A DNA stretch of 64,000 nt, taken from positions 1 to 64,000 of the forward strand of contig JAOHMI010000001.1 in NCBI GenBank assembly GCA_028101965.1, in the 5' to 3' direction. Shown in pieces: positions 17,483 to 27,100 of this stretch. Under the pieces are notes generated by a model. The model was not told the origin of the DNA. It saw only the letters and a program-made list of their open reading frames with translations, and did not search any database. Made by a program: the position numbers and the translations under genes. Within the stretch, counting starts at the first letter, position 1; the number at the start of each line of letters is the position of its first letter. This DNA is from Bacteriovoracaceae bacterium (lineage in GTDB: Bacteria; Bdellovibrionota; Bacteriovoracia; Bacteriovoracales; Bacteriovoracaceae).

Positions 17483-18352
17483 ATGCAAAAATTTAACTTA
17501 TTTTTTTCTTTCCTATTAATTTCTTCATTTAATATTTTTTCTCAAGATTTATTAGGAACTCTAAATGTTAAAAAAGCTGGGTATAATGATATTGCTATTG
17601 AAGTTCATAGCGGGAAGAAAGAAGAAGGAGTTATACCAGGAGGAGCTGTCTATTCTTATGAAAATAGAGCTTTAAAAATTTATAGAGCAGATTCAAAAAA
17701 TAAGACTCAAGTAGTTTTATCTGTAAAAGATTTAAAGGGAATTCATTCTCTCTTAGCCAATGAAGGAGCTCTTGTTGGTGGAATCACGATTGCTACGATT
17801 GTTTGGTCTTCACGTTGGGCCGCTCAAGCTCGAATTCATCCTGCTGCATCTTCCCGATCATATAACTTTTTTGGGATAAATATTCCACGGCCAACTTATT
17901 TTAATCTTGGACGATTTGGTATGACATATACATGGGGAGTGAATAATACTGCATGGAACGCTGTCATTTGTGTCGCCTCATGTGCTTTGGAATACTTTGT
18001 TGATGATACTGTGGCTACTGTTTTCACTGAAATTGATTCAGAACAAGAGGTATTTGGTTTTAGTGAACTTTTAGAAAATTATACTTCAGAAGATGTATTT
18101 ACTTATGGGATAAAATTTGGTGAATGGATAAACCCTCTTCCTGAAATCAACAAGGCTGCAGTTTTAGGTAATTTAATTGATAATATTTTAAAAGCAAATT
18201 TCGATAATCCAAATCAAGTGAATACTATTAATGTTGACGGCCCTGCCTTGAGTGGATCACTTGAAAACTTTGGAATTGATAATGACCGTTACACTGTTTT
18301 GGATGAGTTAATTAATGAAGTAGAGCGGTTTGGCTATGAATATATAAAATAA
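17483..18352 (+). CDS. Secreted protein, unknown
   Basis: ATG 17483 is chosen because AGGAGC (17470-17475) is 7 nt upstream and a clean signal peptide follows (ending NIFSQ); the in-frame TTG 17459 is unlikely. The 289-residue protein has a mildly hydrophobic, Gly/Ala-rich stretch near residues 95-175, suggesting membrane association, and a final acidic segment. The early region (VHSGKKEEGVIPGGAVYSYE) looks like a beta-rich domain. I recognise no family. Confidence 0.75.
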   Translation: MQKFNLFFSFLLISSFNIFSQDLLGTLNVKKAGYNDIAIEVHSGKKEEGVIPGGAVYSYENRALKIYRADSKNKTQVVLSVKDLKGIHSLLANEGALVGGITIATIVWSSRWAAQARIHPAASSRSYNFFGINIPRPTYFNLGRFGMTYTWGVNNTAWNAVICVASCALEYFVDDTVATVFTEIDSEQEVFGFSELLENYTSEDVFTYGIKFGEWINPLPEINKAAVLGNLIDNILKANFDNPNQVNTINVDGPALSGSLENFGIDNDRYTVLDELINEVERFGYEYIK

Positions 18353-18674
18353 TGTTGAAATTATACTAAATGAGATTTCATCACTCCTAGTATATCTTCC
18401 TAAGTCATCGAAAATTTCACTGATAGTCTCGTTTTTTTCAATTTTTATTTGTAATAAAAATGATTTATAAAAAATGAGTATTTCGAGTTGATTGTAATAT
18501 TTAGCATATTTATGTGTTAGAAGCGAGAAGCAAGGGGGACATTTTATAGACTCATTATGGACTTTAAGAATTTCTAACTTTAACTTCATGAAAAAATTAG
18601 TTTTTTTTAAGTAATCTATTCAAAGATGTTTTATTTTTGATACTACTCGAGCTTAAATTTATCGAGGAATTTAA
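18353..18674. other. Intergenic, nothing convincing
   Basis: About 320 AT-rich bases. A 93-codon minus-strand frame (18308-18589) exists but has no ribosome binding site and overlaps the preceding gene; I see no RNA structure or repeat. Confidence 0.5.
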
Positions 18675-19136
18675 ATGCAAAATATAAGATACATCCTAGT
18701 TTGCTTACTCTTTACTCATTTAAGTATTTTTGCTCAAGAAAATAACTCTAACCCAGAAAGAAAAAAAGACGATAGTGATTACCAAGAAAATTATGATGGC
18801 AAATTAGCAGAGGAATCAAAAAAGTACGAAAAGATGTTTCGTAGTGATATGATTCGTCTAACTGCACTGGGAACATTAACTAAATTTATTAAAAAATTTG
18901 AACAAGCAGATAGGGCTAAAGTTGGTGATCTTGAATTATTCTTTTTAGAGTCCACTAAAGAGGAACGAGTTGCTTTAGTTAAAGAAATCGAAAATCTTAA
19001 GGATGTTCAAATGGGTGTAGCTGGAGGTAAAGCTCCTTTTGAATTCGGAACATTACAAGAAATTAAACAAGCAAAAGAAAACGATGAAAAAGTAAGCACT
19101 ATTGGTTTTTATTCTTCAAAAAAGAAGACTGGTTAA
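18675..19136 (+). CDS. Secreted protein, possibly the N-terminal part of a longer gene
   Basis: The protein starts at ATG 18675 with GAGGA upstream and a signal peptide ending SIFAQ. The mature part is charged and helical (EESKKYEKMFRSDMIRL, FIKKFEQADRAK). It stops at 19136, shortly after an A6 run at 19118-19123. Deleting one A joins the frame directly to the next gene (SSKRRLVNYLNF), the same one-base excess seen in other broken genes of this window. It may therefore be the first third of a single protein of about 456 residues. Confidence 0.7.
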   Translation: MQNIRYILVCLLFTHLSIFAQENNSNPERKKDDSDYQENYDGKLAEESKKYEKMFRSDMIRLTALGTLTKFIKKFEQADRAKVGDLELFFLESTKEERVALVKEIENLKDVQMGVAGGKAPFEFGTLQEIKQAKENDEKVSTIGFYSSKKKTG

Positions 19137-20046
19137 TTATTTAAATTTTCTTCTGTTTTGTTCAGAGCATAACTTAGATGCGAGTGAAACATTTAGGAAA
19201 AAATCAGAATTATTTCACAACGGTGGATTGAGGATTGGGTTAATACCTTTTGCCCGAAAATCCGATATTATAAAAATCTCATCTTGGAAGCATGTTATTT
19301 ATAATGAAATAATTGCTAAATTTAAAAAGGATATCGAAGATAAATTAACGAAAGCAAAAGAAGTTTTTGAAGAAGTTGAAGGGAGTCTTTTTGTTGATGA
19401 AGAAGTTCTCGAAGAAGATTCAATCAAAATTTTATTTTTGGTCAATACATGTGGGTGGTCAGAACAAAATGTAACTCTTAAAGATAATAAAAAATCCGTT
19501 TCTTATGAAGACTATGCATTAATGCATATGAAAGTAATACCTCAATATCTTGAAGGTGAGCCTGAAATATCCATTGGCTATGTTCATAGTGGTATTTATG
19601 GCTATAATCCAAAATTATATTCCCAAAATGAATTCACCTCTTATTTAAAGCCAATGAAATCATTTAAAGATTTAGAGAATAGTATATATAATTCTCCTGG
19701 AACTGTTAAAGATACTTGTTCAACGGAAACGATGAGTGGTGTGCTTAAGCATTTGAAGTCCAACGGAATAGAGTATGATTTTATTTTCTTCTTTACGGAT
19801 GGATACGGTAATAACAGTACGGATCAAAGTGCCGTAAGCAATCATTTCCCAAATACTCGGTTTATTTTTAAGGCCATGAACCCATCTGCGGGTAGCTGGG
19901 CAGGTTATCGTGACTCAGTTCCCAGAGAGGGTAAAGATATAATTTTAAACACTGAGTACTATTCTCCAAGATATCAAGAGTACTTTGATAGTAAGAAAGC
20001 CATGATGACCTTTGAGAAGATGATTGAAGAGATAGATAAATTATAA
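19102..20046 (+). CDS. von Willebrand A-like protein, start uncertain
   Basis: The frame from TTG 19102 gives 314 residues but has no ribosome binding site and overlaps the upstream gene by 35 nt. IKILFLVNTCGWS followed later by DFIFFFTDGYGNNSTD resembles the first and fourth strands of a vWA (Rossmann-like) domain; the classic DxSxS metal site is not evident. If the A6 run at 19118-19123 carries an extra base, this is the C-terminal portion of the preceding secreted protein. If separate, residues LVNYLNFLLFC could serve as a signal peptide after QKRR. Confidence 0.65.
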   Translation: MVFILQKRRLVNYLNFLLFCSEHNLDASETFRKKSELFHNGGLRIGLIPFARKSDIIKISSWKHVIYNEIIAKFKKDIEDKLTKAKEVFEEVEGSLFVDEEVLEEDSIKILFLVNTCGWSEQNVTLKDNKKSVSYEDYALMHMKVIPQYLEGEPEISIGYVHSGIYGYNPKLYSQNEFTSYLKPMKSFKDLENSIYNSPGTVKDTCSTETMSGVLKHLKSNGIEYDFIFFFTDGYGNNSTDQSAVSNHFPNTRFIFKAMNPSAGSWAGYRDSVPREGKDIILNTEYYSPRYQEYFDSKKAMMTFEKMIEEIDKL

Positions 20047-20183
20047 TTTTCTTGATTGTTTGACTCTGATTCATTTGCTCACAATCTGTGATCGCTATTA
20101 CCTCCCACCTTATTGTAAAATATCTCTATTTGCAGAAAAATTAAATAATCAATCTGAAGTTTAAATTTTTCTAAGGAGGGAAA

Positions 20184-20711
20184 ATGAAAAGAATCTTAAT
20201 GCTAATAATTGTTAGTCTGTGCTTTGTGTCTTGTATGGAGCTTGAGTCTCCTCTTTGCCAAAAAAATAATCGAGTGGATATCAAATTACCTAAAAAATTG
20301 ACCATAAATTTGTTTGATGAGGAATTTAATTTAAATCAAAATGAGATTAATTTGAAAAGACTTGAAAAAGGTGTTTATCAATCAGGTGAAGCAGGAATTA
20401 TGGAAGTCTGCAAAGTCGCAGGGAAAACGATTCTTCAGTCAGAGACAGAATTTGGTACTTATAAAATATTTAGTTATAGCATTGGTGAAAACACTGTCTC
20501 ATTCCCGGATTATATTATTCAAAAGGAAATCTTAGATGCCGCTGGAATTTCTTATCAAATTATTGAACGTAAAGAGCCTACGAAGGGCATTGCCAAAAAG
20601 ATTAACATTGGCGTTGATGAGGGAGTAAAGGTTATGTTGGTCGAAGAGTTACCCAAAAAGTTAATATCCGATTTAATTACTCTGTCTCCAACTATGTCTT
20701 TTTCTTATTAA
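20184..20711 (+). CDS. Putative lipoprotein, unknown
   Basis: This 175-residue protein has a strong ribosome binding site (AAGGAGGG) before ATG 20184. Its signal peptide ends with CFVSC, a good lipobox. The mature protein contains a second pair of cysteines (SPLCQKN, MEVCKVAG) and short repeated beta-like segments. It is followed by an intrinsic terminator, so it forms a single-gene unit or the end of one. No family recognised. Confidence 0.78.
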   Translation: MKRILMLIIVSLCFVSCMELESPLCQKNNRVDIKLPKKLTINLFDEEFNLNQNEINLKRLEKGVYQSGEAGIMEVCKVAGKTILQSETEFGTYKIFSYSIGENTVSFPDYIIQKEILDAAGISYQIIERKEPTKGIAKKINIGVDEGVKVMLVEELPKKLISDLITLSPTMSFSY

Positions 20712-20719
20712 ATTAAATA

Positions 20720-20752
20720 AGGGCCGCAAATTTGAGGCCCTGTTTATTTTTT
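20720..20752 (+). terminator. Rho-independent terminator
   Basis: GGGCC (20721-20725) pairs with GGCCC (20736-20740) around a 10-nt loop, followed by TGTTTATTTTTT. It lies 9 nt after the lipoprotein stop codon and 15 nt before the next gene's start. Confidence 0.75.
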
Positions 20753-20767
20753 GAGATACTACTTCGC

Positions 20768-21601
20768 ATGGAAACTATTGTGGAAAAAGAACGGAATCAG
20801 AATCCCAATATTATCGATTATTTAGATTATAAAGCTTATCTAAAGGATAAGTTTTTCTACTTAAGTTCAGTCAATAAAAAGAAAAGCATTCGATGGTTTG
20901 CAAAGAAAGCAGGAATTAATTCACCTCAGCTAATTTCCATGGTGATCAATGGAAAAAGAAAACTATCTAAAGAAATGGCATCATCTATTTCTTATGCCAT
21001 TGAGCTGACGGATGACGAAGAGGAGTACTTACTTCTCTTGATCGATCTTCAGGATTCTAGAATTGGAGATCATCGTGAGGAAATTTTACAAAGAATCCGA
21101 TCACAGTTTCATGGCGGTTTATTTCAAAACTTAAATAGAGATGATCTTGAGTACCTGGCAAAATGGTATTATCCAGTAGTTCGTGAGTCCATCGGACTCC
21201 CTCAAGAAAATAAAATTGGCGATTATCTCGGCCTTACTTATGATGAAGTAAAAGAGGCCTATGACTTTTTGCTTAAAATTGGCCTAGCTAAAAAAGTTGG
21301 TAATAAAATTGAAAAAGGTGATCAAAGCGTATGGTTTAAAGATGGAATTTCACCCTTGGCCTTAATGAAATATCACTTTGAAATGATTTCTCGATCCTTG
21401 GATGAATTAAAAGTTAAAAAAGAAGAGCAGCATTTTGAAACCTTAACTGTCTCGATACCTAAAAAAAATATACCAGATTTAAAGAAAAAAATTCATCGCT
21501 TTATGTGCGAAATAGATACTTGGCTAGAAGAAACCACAGCTCAAGATCAAATTATTCAATTAAATGTAAACTTCACCTCATGGCTTCAGGATAAAAAATG
21601 A
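20768..21601 (+). CDS. TIGR02147-family (DUF4423) transcriptional regulator
   Basis: I place the start at ATG 20768 (METIVEKERNQNP), giving 277 residues; an upstream in-frame TTG (20732) lies inside the terminator. NIIDYLDYKAYLKDKF opens the family's signature, followed by an XRE-like helix-turn-helix (WFAKKAGINSPQLISMVING) and the long helical DUF4423 region. The family is known mostly from Fibrobacter and Bdellovibrionota-type genomes, where it typically precedes secreted-protein genes. Here it overlaps the next gene by 4 nt (ATGA), so it probably controls that operon. Confidence 0.9.
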   Translation: METIVEKERNQNPNIIDYLDYKAYLKDKFFYLSSVNKKKSIRWFAKKAGINSPQLISMVINGKRKLSKEMASSISYAIELTDDEEEYLLLLIDLQDSRIGDHREEILQRIRSQFHGGLFQNLNRDDLEYLAKWYYPVVRESIGLPQENKIGDYLGLTYDEVKEAYDFLLKIGLAKKVGNKIEKGDQSVWFKDGISPLALMKYHFEMISRSLDELKVKKEEQHFETLTVSIPKKNIPDLKKKIHRFMCEIDTWLEETTAQDQIIQLNVNFTSWLQDKK

Positions 21602-22866
21602 AATTAATTTCTCTCTTGATTTTCTCAATGCTCTTAATCGACAGCTATGCCGGTTCAGGAGCTGGCTCACCTTTTGTACAGAAATTAGCTTCATTTGACT
21701 ATCAAATGGCTTTTCCTGGGTTCTGGAAAGTTTCGAACCAAGATGCAAAAGGAGAAGAAGGACTATTTAAAAAGTGGTTGGCCACGAATGAACCTATCGT
21801 TGGGAGAGCGGATAAAAGTGGATTGAAAATTGAGTTTCTGGAGAAGTTTCCTGTCAATTCCTTTTCGGATCTTTACAAAGTGATAAAAAAACGACATCCA
21901 AAATATGAGTTCAGCTCTTCCTCTAATGTACAAATCTCTGGTTGGACTTCAGAGTTAATCAAAGTAGGAGAGATTTATAAAAATTGGGAATATTATTATA
22001 TTGCACCTCAAAAGGTAGTGAGAATTTCCACATCGCGTAAAAAGGTTGGTTTTGGTGTATCTCATGTGGAAATATTACTTAATTCTATTAGAAAAATATC
22101 CCTTGGTGTTCAAATTCAAGAAGCTAAATTTATTAATCTAACAAGCCCAAAGTCACCCCCTAATTCAGGGGACAAAGTATGTTATGAATTAATTTTTGAT
22201 TATCCAAAAGAGTTGCAAACAGAAAGTATTATTTCTTCTTTTTCACTTCATTATGAAAAAGAAAATTATAACCTCCCCATAAACAAAAAAATTCTTAAGC
22301 AAAGATCTTATGAAGTTAAAACAGGAAAACATCAGATTTGTTTTAAGATTATACCTAGCATGGATAAGAAAGATCACTTCATTAATTCTTTAGACATAGA
22401 GCTAGATGGTGATTTGAGTTATGAAACATGCACTTATGAGAATAGAAAATTAATTTGTGAGGGTAATTCAATAGAGTTAATCATTCCTGAGTCCATTGTG
22501 AGTAAAGTTGATAAAAAAGGACCTGTCGTAAATAAATTTACCTTCGATTCTTCGAAAAAAATATTAGCTATTCTCGCAATTGACCCAAGTGATATTCATC
22601 AAATCCAAATTTTTGCTGTTATTGATGATGGTTTTGAACAAGAGAGAGTTGCGGTTATCTTTTCTGATGAAATCAATAATGGTGAAGTGAAGTATTCATT
22701 AAAAAGAAATGTTCCTCCTGCAACCATTGTCAGCTCAGTTTATTTTACAGACAAATCGGGAAATACGTCTGTCTTGATTCGTAATACAGATTCGGATCTC
22801 TACTATTCTTTTAAGCAAGTAGGGAGTAAACCAATTAAAACAAAAATTCCCATCATAGGATTATAA
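21598..22866 (+). CDS. Secreted protein encoded with the TIGR02147 regulator
   Basis: The 422-residue protein has a signal peptide ending DSYAGSGAG. The N-terminal half (to about residue 165) includes FPGFWKVSNQDAKGEEG and resembles a compact alpha/beta domain. The C-terminal half is beta-rich, with DKKGPVVNKFTFD and YFTDKSGNTS like Ig-type folds. It is translationally coupled to the regulator upstream and separated by 1 nt from the lipoprotein downstream. Function unknown; a periplasmic or surface role is inferred. Confidence 0.8.
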   Translation: MKLISLLIFSMLLIDSYAGSGAGSPFVQKLASFDYQMAFPGFWKVSNQDAKGEEGLFKKWLATNEPIVGRADKSGLKIEFLEKFPVNSFSDLYKVIKKRHPKYEFSSSSNVQISGWTSELIKVGEIYKNWEYYYIAPQKVVRISTSRKKVGFGVSHVEILLNSIRKISLGVQIQEAKFINLTSPKSPPNSGDKVCYELIFDYPKELQTESIISSFSLHYEKENYNLPINKKILKQRSYEVKTGKHQICFKIIPSMDKKDHFINSLDIELDGDLSYETCTYENRKLICEGNSIELIIPESIVSKVDKKGPVVNKFTFDSSKKILAILAIDPSDIHQIQIFAVIDDGFEQERVAVIFSDEINNGEVKYSLKRNVPPATIVSSVYFTDKSGNTSVLIRNTDSDLYYSFKQVGSKPIKTKIPIIGL

Positions 22867-22867
22867 G

Positions 22868-23482
22868 ATGAAAATATTATTAATAACATTGATCATAATT
22901 TTAAATGTTAGTTGTGAACAAAAATTTAGAAATTCTTTGTGCCCAAGTTATCTAAAAAATATACCTGAGAAGTTTATCGGTACTTATAAAATTAATATTC
23001 AAGACATTGGAGACTCTGATTTCAAACGAACAGGGGGTGATGAGACATTTATCCATATTACAAAGCTAACTGTTTTATCTTCTCACATTCCGCAAAATGT
23101 TTCAGTCACAGAGATGAAAATGAATTTTTGTGAAATAAATGGTTATTTAATTCAGGAAAGCGTGGATGCAGCGGGATTTTATTCGTATTCCATGATTAAA
23201 AATCATCCAGATGGTTTATATTTTACTCCGTTAGTTCTCAAAGGAAATACTGATTTACATTTTAGACATGTTCCAGATGTAAAGTTTTGGGAAGATGGCG
23301 AGTGGAGTTCAGGATCTGTTATTGTATTAGGTAATAAGCAAATTGTGGATAATCAAAAAATTAACTCAAAAGAAGTTTTTTCCAATTTAATATCATCTTC
23401 TATGATTGTTTTTTATCAAAGAGTTAAACCTTCTCTTTTGAATGAAAAAATTTCTTGGAAGTCGATCTATCGATTTAAGTAA
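22868..23482 (+). CDS. Putative lipoprotein, end of TIGR02147 operon
   Basis: This 204-residue protein starts 1 nt after the preceding stop. Its signal peptide ends ILNVSC, a lipobox. The mature part contains FIGTYKINIQDIGDSDF and a two-cysteine N-terminal segment, beta-rich overall and vaguely lipocalin-like in spacing, but no family can be named. It is the last gene of the three-gene unit that begins with the TIGR02147 regulator. Confidence 0.78.
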   Translation: MKILLITLIIILNVSCEQKFRNSLCPSYLKNIPEKFIGTYKINIQDIGDSDFKRTGGDETFIHITKLTVLSSHIPQNVSVTEMKMNFCEINGYLIQESVDAAGFYSYSMIKNHPDGLYFTPLVLKGNTDLHFRHVPDVKFWEDGEWSSGSVIVLGNKQIVDNQKINSKEVFSNLISSSMIVFYQRVKPSLLNEKISWKSIYRFK

Positions 23483-23542
23483 TGTTTAATAGATGATCAA
23501 GATTACTTATGATGCATGAGAAAAAATTAAATTTCTTTGAAT

Positions 23543-23980
23543 TTAGGAGACCGACTCTTTATTAAGGTCATCATTTGATTCTTCACTAGAACTCTCTGTT
23601 TCACTTTCCTCAATTTTTGGTAACTCAACTGATTCCACATCAACATAAAGTTCAGATTTCAACGTTTCATTACCCCAAGCTAAATAAGCATCATCGTGAT
23701 TATACATAGTAATCGTTTCCCAAGGGCAATCAAAGGAACAGTTTTGGCATCCAATGCATCTCTGAAGATCGATTTCCACTGTCTGTTGAAAGACTGGGTT
23801 ATCTGGATTAGGTCCAGAAACTAATTCGATCGAATCAACGGGACATCCGGCAATACAAACTTCACAACCAGTGCATCCTGATTGATGAACCACTGCAAGT
23901 AATTTGGGTGGTCTTTTCCCCTTACGAGGTTCTTTTTGTCTGGCGGTATGTTTTGGATCTGGTACTTTTATTTTGCTCAT
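23543..23980 (-). CDS. 2x[4Fe-4S] ferredoxin with charged tails
   Basis: This 145-residue protein has a basic N-terminal tail (RQKEPRKGKRPPKLL), then two cluster motifs, CTGCEVCIAGCP and CIGCQNCSFDCP, and an acidic Glu/Ser-rich C-terminal tail of about 35 residues. It is a cytoplasmic electron carrier. It is divergent from icmF, with about 180 bp between the starts. A link to cobalamin reduction is plausible, because adenosyltransferase needs cob(I)alamin, but this is inference from location. Confidence 0.9.
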   Translation of the reverse strand: MSKIKVPDPKHTARQKEPRKGKRPPKLLAVVHQSGCTGCEVCIAGCPVDSIELVSGPNPDNPVFQQTVEIDLQRCIGCQNCSFDCPWETITMYNHDDAYLAWGNETLKSELYVDVESVELPKIEESETESSSEESNDDLNKESVS

Positions 23981-24067
23981 ATTTCGGTAACTTTTTTTCA
24001 GTTTAACGTTAATTTTGCCTTATTAATCGGCTTCTTACAGAGACAATTTTACAAATTTCTAGTAAAA

Positions 24068-24096
24068 TTCTCACTTATACTGTTACGTGCTATATT
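24068..24096 (+). promoter_or_regulatory. Possible promoter for icmF
   Basis: TTCTCA (24068-24073) and TATATT (24091-24096) are 17 bp apart, 63 bp before the icmF start. The -10 box matches 5 of 6 consensus bases and the -35 box 4 of 6. Confidence 0.35.
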
Positions 24097-24158
24097 ACAT
24101 CAAATATTGGTGATTTTGAATCTTTTATTTTATTTGCGCCAGATCTAAGGAGCTTAGA

Positions 24159-27100
24159 GTGGAAAAATCTACAGGTCAGCAGAAAGTAAGGTTTGTTACA
24201 GCGGCTAGCCTCTTCGACGGACATGATGTTTCGATCAATATCATGAGAAGAATTTTACAATCCATGGGTGTTGAGGTGATTCATTTGGGTCACAACCGCT
24301 CAGTGCGAGATGTGGTCAGAGCGGCTATATGTGAGGACGCTCATGCCGTGGCCGTAAGTTCATATCAAGGTGGACACAACGAGTATTTTGCTTATTTACG
24401 TGAACTTTTAGATGAGTTTGGCGGTCAGCACATAAAAATCTTTGGTGGTGGCGGCGGAGTTATTACTCTAAAAGAAATTGAAGCACTCCACGCCAAGGGT
24501 GTCACTCGAATATATCATCCTAAAGACGGAATGAGCCTTGGTTTAGAGGGAATTGTTGAAGATATGGTGGAAAAAAGCCAATATAATACCCTTAAATATT
24601 TAGAGCAAAAAGAATTAGATAAAAAACCTTTAACCATAAACCAAATTGCTCAAGTGATAACTTACATTGAGGATAAAGGTGAATTACCAGCAAAGTTTCA
24701 TCAAATTAAGCATGAAAATAAGCTCCCTGTTTTAGGAATTACCGGAACAGGTGGTGCAGGGAAATCTTCTTTAATTGATGAACTTCTCATTCGATTTAAT
24801 ACTTTTTATAAAAACTTAAAAATAGCATTAGTTTCAGTGGACCCAACTAAGAAAAAAACCACAGGAGCCCTTTTAGGCGATCGAATTCGCTTAAACTCTA
24901 GCCAATTTGATCAATTCTATATTCGGTCGCTGGCCACAAGAAACTCCGCTAATGAATTAAGCCCGCAAATACAAAACGTGGTTAACTTTTTGCAGACTCA
25001 AGACTTTGATCTTATTTTGGTGGAGTCCTCGGGAATTGGACAAGCCTCTGATGCCATTAATGATGTTTGCGATGAAAGCATATATGTAATGACTCCAGAG
25101 TTTGGTGCGGCAACACAACTTGAAAAAATTGAAATGCTAGATTGGGCTTCATTTATTGTTATTAATAAATTTGAAAAAGCGAAAGGCCCTGATGCATATC
25201 GCGATGTGGTTAAGCAATATTCACGAAATCATAAAATTTTTAATCATTCTCCCGATGAACTGCGTGCTCAAGTACCAGTATATGGTACGTGTGCCTCTAA
25301 ATTTAATGATACGGGTGTGAATAAGTTATTTTATGATATTGCTAGTAAGATTAGTTTAAATATTACTGATCAATTAGACGGTATACCAAAAGCGAAAGCT
25401 TCTGAAAAAACGGATTCATTAATTTCAGGTTCTCGAATAAATTATCTGCAAAACATAGCCGATGCTGTCCGAAATTATAATGATGAAACAGAAAAGAACT
25501 ATCGTTTAATTTCAGATTTAGAGTCTCTAACCCAAGCAAAAATTTTGTTAAAAGAAAAGATTGATACTCAAAATGAAATTGAAAAAAAGATTCAGAACCT
25601 CAAAGAAAATGTGGATGATAAAATTTTTTCGGATATTGATCAGCTAAAGAAAACCATCGATCAGTATGAAAAAAATAAATTTTCTTATCAAGTTAGAGGA
25701 AAAGACATAAAGGTAGATGCAAAATTTACATCTCTATCAGGACTTAATATTCCTCGGATAGGGACACCGAAAACTTCTAGTTCAGCTGCACTTTATAAAT
25801 TCATGCGTAAGTCAAACCTTCCTGGAAATTTTCCTTATGCGGGTGGAGTTTTTCCATTTAAACGAAAGGATGAGGATCCTAAACGAATGTTTGCCGGAGA
25901 AGGTGGACCCACTGATACAAATAAAAGATTTCATTTTTTATCTAAAGATGAAAAATCAAAAAGGTTGTCCACCGCTTTTGATTCAGTAACACTTTATGGA
26001 CAAGACCCTGATCATCGGCCTGATATTTATGGAAAAGTGGGTGAGTCAGGGGTATCTATAGCTACCCTAAGTGATATGCAAAAACTTTTTGATGGGTTTG
26101 ACTTAACCTCTCCTTCAACTTCTGTTTCAATGACAATTAATGGACCAGCTCCGATTATTTTGGCCATGTTTATGAACGCAGCAATTAATCAAAATCTCAA
26201 AGAGGATGATCGAGATGATATTGAGAAATGCATTGAAATTATGCGGCATGTGCGAGGGACAGTTCAAGCGGATATTTTAAAAGAAGATCAAGCTCAGAAC
26301 ACTTGTATTTTTTCACTTGAGTTTGCCTTGAAGTTAATGGGGGACGTGCAAGAGTTCTTTTCAAGTAATAAAATTTTTAATTATTATACGGTTTCAATTT
26401 CTGGTTATCATATAGCTGAAGCGGGAGCGAATCCTATTTCTCAAACAGCTTTTACACTTTCTAATGGTTTTACTTATGTTGAGTATTATCTAAAAAGAAA
26501 AATACCTATTGATGATTTTGCTCAGAACCTTTCTTTCTTTTTTAGTAATGGTTTAGACCCTGAATATTCAGTTATCGGACGAGTGGCTCGAAAGATCTGG
26601 GCCATCGCAATACGAGATTATTATGGTGGAAGTCAGAAATCTCAAAAATTAAAGTATCATATACAAACTTCAGGACGCTCTCTTCATGCTCAAGAAATGG
26701 CCTTCAATGATATTAGAACAACCTTGCAGGCTTATTTGGCAATTAGTGATGCATGTAACTCACTTCACACTAATGCTTACGATGAAGCCATTACAACTCC
26801 TACTGAAGAATCCGTTCGCCGAGCTATGGCCATTCAGTTAATTATAAATAGAGAGTTTGGTTTAAATAAAGTTGATAACCCCATGCAAGGATCCTATATA
26901 TTGGAAGAGCTGGCGGATTTAGTTGAAGAAGCAATCTTGATTGAATTTGAGAATATCTCGCGCCGTGGAGGAGTTCTGGGTGCCATGGAGAATATGTATC
27001 AGAGAGGAAAGATTCAAGAGGAGTCTTTATATTACGAAACATTAAAAGACTCAGGTGATCTACCAATTATAGGTGTGAATAGCTATATTCCAGACAATAT

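Noticed and set aside
18308-18589. 93-codon minus-strand frame in the gap after the secreted-protein gene
   Set aside because: No ribosome binding site, overlaps the 3' end of a better gene and has only generic AT-rich composition.
23981-24158. Cobalamin riboswitch upstream of icmF
   Set aside because: No B12-box-like conserved element or large structured leader is visible in the 178-bp gap.
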